Assembly: GCA_905116865.2 (NCBI GenBank)
Contig: CAJHNH020008532.1
Location: forward strand, 836,001-900,000
Direction: 5' to 3'
From: Candidula unifasciata
Lineage: Eukaryota; Mollusca; Gastropoda; Stylommatophora; Geomitridae
DNA length: 64,000 nucleotides
The translations under genes and the position numbers were made by a program. Positions 13,430 to 23,200 of this stretch are shown one piece after another (the first letter of the stretch is position 1; each line of letters begins with the position of its first letter). The notes under the pieces were generated by a model. It searched no databases, was not told the DNA's origin, and saw only the letters and a list, made by a program, of their open reading frames with translations.

Positions 13430-13855
13430 GGCCTGGTGCACTGCTATCCTACCAAGTAGGTGCATTATTATTCTATCAAGTGGATGGACTATAATCCTAG
13501 TTAGAGGGTGCACTACTATTCTAGCAAGTGGGTGCACTACTACCTTAATAAGTGGGTGCACTGCTACCATAACAAGTGGGTGCACTACTACCCTAACAAG
13601 TGGGCGAACTACTACCCTAGCAAGTGTGTGCACTACTACCCTAGCAAGTGGATGCATTGTTATCCTAGCAAGTGGGCGAACTATTATCCTAACAAGTGGG
13701 CATACTACTAACCTAGAAAGTGCTGACGCTACTGTCTCAGCAAAGGAGTGCACCACTGCATTCCCAAATGGATGCACTAGTTCCCTAGCGAATGCGTGTA
13801 CTACTGTCCTGGCAAGTTGAGGCACTGCTACACTAGAAAGTGCACGTCTACCCTA
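13430..13855. repeat. 24-bp minisatellite
   Basis: About 17 units of CAAGTGGGTGCACTACTACC plus CTAA/CTAG. 24 is a multiple of 3, so frames are open on both strands. The array ends next to a stray 29-bp unit. Confidence 0.9.
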
Positions 13856-13887
13856 GCAATCATGCCACCAATCAAACAACTAGCCTG
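13855..13887. repeat. Stray 29-bp unit of the 10940-11565 array
   Basis: ATCATGCCACCAATCAAACA then ACTA is identical to units 2.3 kb upstream. Confidence 0.75.
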
Positions 13888-14357
13888 AATCTCCCTTCAT
13901 AATGACTTGCATCCCACGTATTTTCAGTTGGAGATGTGTTTATTCGACAAAAAACATGGGATCTGTGGAGGGAACAGAAAAAGAAAAAACCTCAGTGCAA
14001 CCCGAATCTCGAATGTTCTCGTGAGATATTTTGGTCATACGTGACCACATAAATTACAAATGCGCATCGTGGGATAAATAGGCTCTAAAAAAGAGTGGGC
14101 TCTTTCTCTGAGGTCTGGCTTTTGGCAATCTGTGCTTGTTTGAGCCACATGATCAGAATGGTTGCCCACGTCTGAGTAAATAGTTGATCACTGAGTCGTC
14201 TAGCGGGTGATGCCATCTCCGAGTTTTTCTCAGGCTTCCAGAGTTCCTGACAAGCTTGTTGCGCTATTGGTGCCGGTGGGGACGGGGATAGTCAAATGGA
14301 TATATCACGAGAATGAAGGTCACGTGGTAGGACTACAGTCTAACTGCAGCAATGTTG

Positions 14358-14472
14358 TAGTTTGTTTTCGTTTTAGTTTGGCTTTGTGATTTTCTATTGT
14401 TTTCGTTTTAGTTTGGCTTTGTGATTTTCTATTGTTTTCGTTTGGCTTTGTGATTTTCTATTGTTTTCGTTT
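14358..14472. repeat. About 34-bp T-rich repeat, 3 units
   Basis: TTTTCGTTTTAGTTTGGCTT and GTGATTTTCTATTG repeated three times, the last one shortened. Confidence 0.85.
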
Positions 14473-14643
14473 CAAAGGATATAAGTCTAGTACTATATGC
14501 CTAATAGGCATGCAGGTGGGAAAATGGGTCTTTCAACGTTTCCACACCGTCCAGCCTCCACCTACCCTCCTCTTCTTCTTGTTGTTGTTGTATTCTTCTT
14601 CTGGTTCTCATTGTTAGTTATTATTGTCCTTGTTGTTGTTGTC

Positions 14644-14755
14644 ATTCTTCTTCTTCTTCTTCTTCTTCTTCTTCTTCTTCTTCTTCTTCTTCTTCTTCTT
14701 CTTCTTCTTCTTCTTCTTCTTCTTCTTCTTCTTCTTCTTCTTCTTCTTCTTCTTC
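14644..14755. repeat. (CTT)n microsatellite
   Basis: About 37 CTT triplets giving poly-Leu, poly-Phe, poly-Ser or, on the - strand, poly-Arg frames. Confidence 0.97.
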
Positions 14756-15224
14756 TCCTCTTCCTCCTACTCCTCCCCTCTCCTCTTCTTCTTTCTCCTT
14801 CGTTTTTATTTCTTATCTTCTTAGACTTCATTTTGTCTCCCGGTGGAGCATGAGCCTTCAACAATCTCTCGCCAACACCTGTAAGATATTGTATTCATTG
14901 CGGTTTTGGTATTTTGTATCTTAAAATATGCGTGCGAATCTGGCGATGTGAGGCTGTGATAAGGGAAATAGTGGTAGAGCTGGTAGAGCAACTGATAGAC
15001 TGTCTGTATCTATTTGTTCAAATAGCAATAAACAGAACTTGTTTATCATAACCCCTGCTTTCAAGTCGAACAAGCATAACATATGTACGAAGAAAATTCA
15101 TGGAAAATAATCTCAGGCAGCATGATACGATAACACCAACTAGAGATTGACATTTGATCTATTTATATCAGGGTAGCAGCATAGTCTCATGACATACAAA
15201 TTGAGAAGAGGGCGCCTAAGATCT

Positions 15225-15315
15225 GGGAACATCTCCAGTTACCTGGGAACATCTCCAGTTACCTGGGAACATCTCCAGTTACATGGGAACATCTCCAGTT
15301 ACCTGGGAACATCTT
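15225..15315. repeat. 20-bp minisatellite, 5 units
   Basis: GGGAACATCTCCAGTTACCT repeated, one unit with ACAT. Confidence 0.92.
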
Positions 15316-15439
15316 TAAATGGAGATCCTGGAAAGTTGAGACGAATCATTTCAGGGAGGCAGGAAGCAGTAGATCTTGTGACGGGCGTCGGACGAGGACC
15401 TATGCTCCACCGGGGTCACGGACAAAGAATGCCATGGAC

Positions 15440-15645
15440 CGTGTTCTACACTATACTACACATTAAGCTATATTATACCCCCTTCTACACTATACTACAC
15501 GTTAAGCTATATAATACCCCCTTCTACACTATATTATACACTGTATTACACAAAGGAACACTACACAACACCTCTGCCCTGATGAGGACTGTATTACACA
15601 AAGGAACACTACACAACACCTCTGCCCTGATGAGGATTTAAATAC
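15440..15645. repeat. Short mixed tandem repeats (40-bp and 46-bp types)
   Basis: TTCTACACTATACTACAC-type units two to three times, then two copies of ACAAAGGAACACTACACAAC with ACCTCTGCCCTGATGAGGA. Confidence 0.8.
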
Positions 15646-16139
15646 ACGACCACTGGTCAACAGGCAACAAATCTGATTACAGAGTACTGGTTTAGGAATC
15701 AAGAACATAGTACACCAGGCATATCCATAGATGCTCCGTCTCTTGCAGCGAGTGTCTCAAGTTGTAGACGCTAACTGCGCACTGATTATACACTCGTCGT
15801 TCTCTTCCTCTCATCTGTCCGTCCCTGCTGGATCCGCTCATGATTCTTTGTTCACACGTTCTTGCACATGTACTTTCTTCTATCCTTGTGTCTTCTAACA
15901 ATATTCATGCATGAATGGTCTTCAGAATGTCTTTTTTGTCCAGCACGAGTCATAGAAACGTTGTTGGTAACTGAGGCACGGCAACATCATCAACATAACA
16001 ATAAGACTACTAATAGTTCACATTGTTGATGTTGTTGTTGTTGTAGCATCAATATTGATAGACCACTCAAAACACGATGTAACAATCATAGGAAGAGCAG
16101 AAATGAAACAGATAATGTATCGTGTTGATTAATGAGACA
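15646..16139. other. No feature seen
   Basis: Single-copy-looking sequence; a short frame on the - strand (15692-15901) has no recognisable motif. Confidence 0.6.
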
Positions 16140-16572
16140 GTCACATTACATTTAACGATGATGATGGATATAATTCCCCATTTTACATTACATTTGACGA
16201 TGATGATGGATATAATTCCCCATATCACATTACATTTTACGATGATGATGGATGTAATTCCCCATATCACATTACATTTGACGATGATAATAGATATAAT
16301 TCCCCATATGACATTACATTTGACTATGATGATGGATATAATTCCCCATATCACATTACATTTGACGATGGTGATGGATATAATTCCCCATATCACATTA
16401 CATTTGACGATGATAATAGATATAATTCCCCATATCACATTACATTTGACTATGATGATGGATATAATTCCCCATATCACATTACATTTGACGATGGTGA
16501 TAGATATAATTTCCCATATCACATTACATTTGACTATGATAATATATATAATTTCCCATATCACATTACAGT
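16140..16572. repeat. 42-bp satellite at LINE-A 3' end
   Basis: About 10 units with GATGGATATAATTCCCCATA and TCACATTACATTTGACGATG. It starts where the - strand LINE-A copy ends. 42 is a multiple of 3, giving open frames on both strands. Confidence 0.93.
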
Positions 16573-16574
16573 GA

Positions 16575-17530
16575 GTTGAGTCAAGAATTGACATGACAGC
16601 GCCTGGAGCATTACCCTTGTGTGCTCCGTCCTCATTTTCAGCAGCCAGTGCAGAGTTCCAGTACTGATGGTACCTATCACAATCTGGTTAAACGTCCGTC
16701 TTGCCTTTCCTCTGAGTGTAGTGAGCCGGCCAAACCCTCTGGTTACACCCAGGTGCCTCATGCTCTCCAGGGCATAATAATCTTATTTCTCTACTGATTC
16801 CGTTGATTGTTCCCAAAGAGCCTTGACCACATCTGCCTTGTTATGTATCAATTCTCCACCCAGCCAGTCTGTCTGCCTGTTCATTACCCCCCACACAGGC
16901 ATGGCCTGGAGAAAAGATCCAAAGTACGCCTAATACCCGTAACCTTTCCACTGAAGCTTGCCACTTTGCTCGAAGCATTCCTGGCTTCACCTTTCTCAGC
17001 ATGCTTTCAGAGTCTGTTACAATTACGACATTTTCTGCATCCTGTTCTCTAGCCACCGGAGAGCTGCAGTTACCGCCTCCACCTCCATTCTCATGCTAGA
17101 TGTTGGGATGTCGTATGCTAGGCTGTCTTGCACTAAAGATTTTCCAGTGGCTTTCGCTACGAACCCCCCGGCACTTCTCTTTCTTCTCAACACCAAACCA
17201 TCTGTAGAGATAATCAGAGCACCTGGGCGTGAATTGTCGTGAATCAGCTGTTGGAATTCAACCTCCGTAGCACCCGCTGGCCACTCTCTATACTCCCTGA
17301 CCAGTATGATCATAACCCCACATAAATCATACTTTTCTGCTGGTACTCTGACCCACTCCTCTCCTCGCTCAATGTTCTCCAGCATGCATACTTGTCTTAT
17401 TGTGTCTTCTGCTTGAGCCATCTACGATTTCCCCCTTTCAGCCTCTGACTCTTGCCTGCAGCCGAAGCTTCATTCAGAGAGTGTTCCCTGTCTGCAACTA
17501 CTCTCAGGTATGACTTAGCCTGCAGCTGTA
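16575..17530 (-). pseudogene. LINE-A copy: connection region, RNase H and C-terminal tail
   Basis: The most complete RNase H of the family here. The - strand reads KSYLRVVADREHSLNEASAA, QAEDTIRQVCMLENI, ALIISTDGLVLRRKR (catalytic Asp), SSMRMEVEAVTAALRWLENR (catalytic Glu), VVIVTDSESMLRKV (catalytic Asp) and IFSPGHACVGGNEQADRLAG (final Asp). The tail is FNQIVIGTISTGTLHWLLKM then RTEHT. A frame shift separates RNase H halves near 17023-17056, so it is inactive. It lies head-to-head with a + strand copy starting at 17640. The 42-bp array (16140-16572) begins directly at its 3' end. RNase H fused to a non-LTR RT points to an I-like clade; the clade is an inference. Confidence 0.85.
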
Positions 17531-17639
17531 AGACTATATAAGCAGTTCAAAGATTATCACCCAGCAATATACTTTTCGCACGGTGCTAAAGAGGATAAAT
17601 GCTGTTAAACTACAAATGTTTTTTTTTTTAAAGGAAGAG

Positions 17640-18530
17640 CCCCTGCCAGATGTTCTTGGTAGTTTCGGCCAATATTTTTGTACACCAGCAAGATTGCAGA
17701 ACTTGAAGTACCAGGTGTTGGAGAATATTAACATTTGCAGATGATGTTCTTGCATATAGGCAGGGGAGTGACAGACAACGGATGGCTTTAGAGCTACAGG
17801 CAACTGTAGACAAAGTGACTGACTGCTGTGCAGAAACGGGTGCTGCAATCAGCGCAGAAGAGGCGGCTGTTTTGTGGTGCTCTCTGAACAATATAGTTGT
17901 AAGAGCTAATGTTGCAAACCTCACAGTTAATAACAGTAACATCGAAAGAGAAAGCAAACTGAGGTACCAGGGTATCATTTTCGATAGAGACCTGTCCTTC
18001 AGGGATCACGTGGAGGCAGTTGCGGTGAAATGCCAAAAAAGGACTCAATGCTCTCAAGATTATGGCAGCAATGGACTTGAAACACAGAATGCTGTTCACA
18101 ATAACAAAGAATCCTGTTCACAATAACAAAGAATGCTGTTCACAATAACAAAGACTGCTGTTCACAATAATAAAGACTGTTGTTCACAATAACAAAGACT
18201 GCTGTTCACAATAACAAAGAATGCTGTTTACAATAACAACGAATGCTGTTCACAATAACAAAGAATGCTGTTCACAATAACAAAGAATGCTGTTCACAAT
18301 AACAAAGAATGATGTTCACAATAACAAAGAATGCTGTTCACAATGTTCCAGCATGTGATCATGTCAGTGATACAGTATGGGTTTGGAATGCTTACCATAT
18401 CAAGACGGATATCCAATCAGTAACTGGTGTCATCGGAATTGGAACTCTTCGTTTGTTGCTGAAGATAGATACCGATCGCTTATGGGAAGGTCCTGAGTGC
18501 TGTGACGTTGATTCCTAACTCAACGTTTAA
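17640..18530 (+). pseudogene. LINE-A copy: RT domain with internal 22-bp array, RNase H deleted
   Basis: Reads FLYTSKIAELEVPGV, then TFADDVLAYRQGSDRQ (RT catalytic F-A-D-D at about 17732-17743), LTVNNSNIERESKLRYQGI, FDRDLSFRDHVEAVAVKC, and in a shifted frame KGLNALKIMAAMDLKHRMLF. Then comes a 22-bp tandem array, after which the same protein continues as FQHVIMSVIQYGFGMLTIS. It then jumps to the family tail SVTGVIGIGTLRLLLKIDTD with LWEGPECCDV, so the RNase H region (present at 16575-17530) is deleted near 18400. A frame change and stops make it inactive. Confidence 0.85.
18086..18350 (+). repeat. 22-bp minisatellite inside LINE-A RT region
   Basis: About 12 tandem copies of a 22-bp unit containing AATGCTGTTCACAATAACAA. 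The first unit is the LINE-A coding segment for HRMLFTIT and the last unit runs on into the LINE frame (MLFTMFQHVIMSV). The array is therefore an internal expansion of LINE coding sequence. Confidence 0.85.
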
Positions 18531-18704
18531 CATTCAGGACCATATAAATCTTATATTGTTGTCCCATTCTGTTGATATAATTCCTAGCATTCCCATTCCG
18601 TTGATATCATTCCCAGTTTTCCCTTTCTGTTGATGCCACGCCTATGTTTTCTTATCAAAGCCTTTCCTACGTCCCACGAATATTCTTCCAAACTTATCTC
18701 TCTA

Positions 18705-18770
18705 ACCCGAGCCTGTCCCTACTCTCACTATCTCTCTCTCTCTTTCTCTTTCTTTCTGTCTCTCTCACCT
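18705..18770. repeat. CT-rich tract
   Basis: Imperfect TCTC/TTTC run. Confidence 0.8.
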
Positions 18771-19339
18771 GTCCCCCCTCCCCCGCTAACGCCTCCGCTC
18801 ACACACCCCATCTGCTACCGCTAGACCCATCCTTTCCTGCCTGCACGTTATATTTCACAATCATAATGCAGCTGTTCATTCTCACAATTAAACTCCCACA
18901 CAACCACCCGCCCTCACTTTGCCTCCCGCGCTCAATGTCACTCCGCTACAATGTCGATATCTTAAAAGCGGATAATCGCCATTGAACCCTAAGCCCCGAA
19001 GAAATCATTCTTTCTCCCACACTCACTAGGACTCACTCTACCCTAGCCTGCGCCCACACCTAGCAATTACATTAGTCAAGTTTGGCTCACAACAGCATTC
19101 CTGGCAAACGTTTTAACACAGCTTGCAATTTCCTTTCTTATTTGTCTTGGCCAGACTTTTTCATCCGTGGCTGCCATTTATATTTTATTGTGACCGAAAT
19201 ACAATTAGGTTGACTGCGGAGATTCCAACCCTCGAGTACATTAGTTTATTTTTAGTTCATTGTTTGGTCTTGGATTAGTTCCATCGACAATTCAGTCGAA
19301 ATGTGCCATCTGTTATGTGTCAAATATGATTTTCTTCGC

Positions 19340-19690
19340 GATATCTTACCTCGATCCTTATATCCTTGTTCTTGTCCTTGAATCCACACCTTGATCAATG
19401 TATCCTTGTTTTTATCCTTTTATCCGCACTATGATCAATGCATTTATGTTCTTATACTTGTATCCTCGCTTTGATTCTTATATTTTCGTATCCTCGGGTT
19501 GATCCTTTATTCCTTTATTCTCTCTGTTCTCTGGTTTTTATATCACTGTATTTTCGCTCAGATCCTTATATCTTTGCATCAGTGCATATATCCTTGTTTG
19601 TATCATTGATCTGAACATTAAATCATCATTCTTATCCTTGTATTCTTGCTCTAATCTTGCACCCTTGCCTTTATCCTTGCTCTTATTTAT
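19340..19690. repeat. Degenerate TATCCTTG-type repeat
   Basis: Loosely periodic TTATCCTTG / TGATCAATGTATCC words, strongly diverged; looks like an old minisatellite. Confidence 0.5.
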
Positions 19691-20149
19691 GCATGGTTTA
19701 TGGGAAGCTATGAAGAATTATTGAAAAACTAGAAGGCGATCTGCGGGAAAAGCCAGACCAAGATTCTCATTTACAAGTAGCCATTTTACAGACATTTACT
19801 CTCACGTGATCAGATGTTGGCCAGATAAACTCGTTTGGTGATTGTCTTCTTTATTAAGTTGGGCTCACTTAAGAAATCTAGTCAAGGCTAGACGAAGACA
19901 ACAGGTCGAAAGAAGGTACACTTGGGATTTTATTAAATGAATTTTGAGGTAGACTGGGAAATACAGTTAGTTCCTCACGCAAGATTTCAGAAGAAAATGC
20001 CAGAACTGATACATCATTGATGCTGCTCTCTCCGGGTTTGTGCCTGTCTTTCTGTCTCACTTTCTGTGTCTATCTCTGTATACTTGGTCTGCCTCTACAT
20101 CGTTTGTTTTGTTGTTGTTGCTTCCGTCTGCCTGCATACATGTACGCAC

Positions 20150-20255
20150 GTCACGCACGTACACGACACACAAGCATACACAACACACACATAACCACAA
20201 CACATACATACACAGAACACACACGTACCCACAACACACTGTCACACAACATAAA
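20150..20255. repeat. CA-rich tract
   Basis: ACACACA-type low-complexity sequence. Confidence 0.75.
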
Positions 20256-20480
20256 CATTCGAGTGAGCTTGCGATCAAAGTGTCCCCATGTTGCCATATA
20301 GGGCATTAGCAGACCTGAATGTCCCAGGAGTCACCTACGTCATATCCGGTATCAAACAATCCTATTTTCGGTACTTAATTTATAACCTACCCCTGACGTC
20401 ACGACAACGTCACGGGAGACATTCCCAATAAATTCTAGGGTGTTCAGGTTGTAGTTTCTCGCGATTTCTCTACAGCCAAG

Positions 20481-20503
20481 TTTAGGGTTAGGGTTAGGGT
20501 TAT
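20481..20503 (+). repeat. Interstitial telomere-like repeat
   Basis: TTTAGGGTTAGGGTTAGGGT: three and a half TTAGGG units, the usual metazoan telomere motif. Confidence 0.8.
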
Positions 20504-20892
20504 TGTTAGCATTAGAAGACACTAGATGAACACTCAAAAAAAGCACCACACAACAGCACACTTGCACCCCTTGAAATAATGGACTGTCAGGTCAGCTGTG
20601 GATTTCCCACGGGGATTTCGTGTTTGGGGCACGTTATAAATTAAGAACCCTATTTTCTGATGTAACTGTTACTGAAATATTGTGTTTAAGTGTAATCAGC
20701 GCATTCATCCCCTCTTTGTTATCCAAGCAGAGGCAGGAGCAATATAATACTGTTTCTCCCAGCAAGAAAGTGCACGTGGCAACATCACAATTTGAAACGG
20801 GCGCTGATAGCCGCCCTGTCGCCCCCTTTTCATGAAATTATTTTTTAAAGTATTTATTTATACGTCTCTCGTTATTTAAAATATACTATTCA

Positions 20893-21125
20893 GCCTTTAA
20901 AAAGCTAGTCATCCCCTTGTGGGATGCCATTTTTCGTTATTTTGAAGCCCTGCTCTGGCTCTTGCCAGGGGCCGCAATATAGCCCGGCCATAAATACGGT
21001 CTAAAATATGGTTTCCAGGACCTATCCACGGGTAATCCTCATCCATTTGGTGGGACTTTGTGTCATCGGATGTTTATCGCTTGGGTGATGTTCTGGTGGG
21101 GTGAAATCTACAACTACTACTAAAT
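20893..21125 (-). mobile_element. R element, second copy
   Basis: The - strand shares TTTCACCCCACCAGAACATC, AAGCGATAAACATC, GATGACACAAAGTCCCACCA, GGATGAGGATTACCCGTGGA and CCTGGAAACC with the block at 53372-53604, and further on ACGAAAAATGGCATCCCA. Two copies 32 kb apart show a dispersed repeat; the class (SINE or other non-autonomous element) is unknown. Confidence 0.65.
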
Positions 21126-21159
21126 TTATTTGCCATTCATCTCATCATCGTTTTCATTC

Positions 21160-21179
21160 TTTTTATCTTATTATTATTA

Positions 21180-21237
<58 letters not shown>

Positions 21238-21246
21238 ATTATTATT
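21160..21246. repeat. (ATT)n microsatellite
   Basis: About 26 ATT triplets just upstream of the SINE-A related copy. Confidence 0.95.
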
Positions 21247-21480
21247 TCGCCTGAGAATCGAAAGGTGGTGGGTTCATGTCCTGACAGAGCCGAATATTTG
21301 TCACAAATGATCTTGGATCCCTGGTCGACCCGAACTTAAATGGGTATTAGGTACATTCCTGGGAAGTAAAGGTGACCGTCGTGATGTTGACCACATCACC
21401 AACAGAGTGCCGGTTGGTAATATACCCTATGTGCCCCATGTACCCGAAGGCGTGAAAAAAGGCCCTTGACTTTTTCCTTC
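21247..21480 (+). mobile_element. SINE-A related copy
   Basis: The head has GGTGGGTTCATGTCC (B-box-like). The body shares CTGGGAAGTAAAG, GTGCCGGTTGGTAATA and GGCGTGAAAAAAGG with the SINE-A copies at 30421 and 27450, but the head differs, so it may be a subfamily or composite. It directly follows the ATT microsatellite. Confidence 0.65.
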
Positions 21481-21569
21481 TCTTTTTTCTGTATCTTCTT
21501 CGTTCACTGATGCTCCTAGTGCAACTCTTGGTGATGATGTCTTCCCACGTAGCGCAGCCTTTCATCCCT

Positions 21570-23200
21570 GGCTATTTCTCCTTCTCCACTCGTTCCCCGG
21601 CACTTTCTCCCTCTCCACTAGTCCCCCGGCACATTCTTCCTCTCCACTCGTCCCTCGGCACATTCTTCCTCTCCACTCGTCCCCCGGCACATTCTTCCTC
21701 TCCACTAGTCCCCTGGCACATTCTTCCTCTCCACTCGTCCCCCGGCACATTCTCCCTCTCCACTGGTCCCCTGGCACATTGTCCCTCTCCACTCGTCCCC
21801 CGGCACATTCTCCCTCTCCACTCGTCCCCTGGCACATTGTCCCTCTCCACTCGTCCCCCGGCACATTGTCCCTCTCCACTCGTCCCCCGGCACATTATCC
21901 CTCTCCACTCGTCCCCCGGCACATTGTCCTTCTCAACTCGTCCCCCGGCACATTCTCCCTCTCCACTCGTCCCCCGGCACATTCTTCCTCTCCACTCGTC
22001 CCTCGGCACATTCTTCCTCTCCACTCGTCCTCCGGCACATTCTCCCTCTCCACTCGTCCCCTGGCACATTCTTCCTCTCCACTCGTCCCCCGGCACATTC
22101 TCCCTCTCCACTGGTCCCCTGGCACATTGTCCCTCTCCACTCGTCCCCCGGCACATTCTCCCTCTCCACTCGTCCCCTGGCACATTGTCCCTCTCCACTC
22201 GTCCCCCGGCACATTGTCCCTCTCCACTCGTCCCCCGGCACATTATCCCTCTCCACTCGTCCCCCGGCACATTGTCCCTCTCAACTCGTCCCCCGGAACA
22301 TTCTCCCTCTCCACTCGTCCCCCGGCAATTCTCCCTCTCCACTCGTCCCCCGGCACATTCTCCCTCACCACTCGTCCCCCGGCACATTGTCTCTCTCCAC
22401 TGGTCCCCTGGCACATTTTACTTCTCCACTGGTCCCCCGGCACATTCTCCCTCTCTGCTCGTTCCCCGGCACATTCTCCCTCTCCACTCGTCCCTTGGTA
22501 CATTCTCCCTCTCCACTGGTTCCCCGGTAAATTATTTCGAGCCACCGGTCCCCTGGCACATTCTTCCTCTCCACTCGTTCCCCGGCACATTCTCCCTCTC
22601 CACTCGTCCCCCGGTACATTCTTCCGCTCCACTGGTCCCCCGGCACATTCTTTCTCTCCACTAGTCCCCTGGCACATTTTCCCTCTCCACTCGTTCCCGG
22701 GCACATTCTCCCTCTCCCCTAGTCCCCCGGCACATTCTCTCTCTATACTCGTCCCCCGGCAAATTTTCCTTCTCCACTCGTCCCCCGGCACATCCTATCT
22801 CTATACTCGTCCCCCGGCACATTCTCCCTCTCCACTCGTCCCCCGGCACTTTCTCCCTCTCCACTCGTCCTCCTGCACATTCTCCCTCTTCACTCGTCCC
22901 CCGGCACATCCTATCTCTATACTCGTCTCCCGACACATTCTCCCTCTCCACTCGTTCCCGGGCACATTCTCCATCTCCACTGGTCCCCCGACATATTCTC
23001 CCTTTCCACTCGTCCCCCGGCACATTCTCCCTCTCCACTGGTCCCCCGGCACATTCTCCCTCTCCACTGGTCCCCCGGCACATTCTCCCTCTCTACTGGT
23101 CCCCCGGCACATTCTCCCTCTCCACTGGTCCCCCGGCACATTCTCCCTCTCCACTGGTCCCCCGGCACATTCTCCCTCTCAACTCGTTTCCCAGCACATT
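21570..23200. repeat. 29-bp satellite, main array
   Basis: About 56 units with CACTCGTCCCCCGGCACATT and CTCCCTCTC, with variants GGTCCCCTGG and TTCTTCCTC. There is a local higher-order repeat of about 319 bp (compare 21740-21960 with 22060-22280). It is free of stops over long stretches on both strands, giving open frames up to 477 codons that are not genes. Confidence 0.95.

Larger units (their letters stand above)
13888..15224. other. No gene seen outside the T-rich and CTT repeats
   Basis: Apart from 14358-14472 and 14644-14755 nothing was recognised. Confidence 0.55.
18531..20892. other. No gene seen; low-complexity patches
   Basis: Holds the CT-rich, degenerate TATCC, CA-rich and telomere-like patches listed separately. 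The first bases (GATTCCTAACTCAACG) resemble the non-coding end of LINE-A. Confidence 0.55.

Noticed and set aside
15540..15640. CTGATGAGGA in a two-copy repeat as a hammerhead ribozyme
   Set aside because: No stem II followed by GAAAC and no cleavage triplet with stem I; the motif alone is too short.
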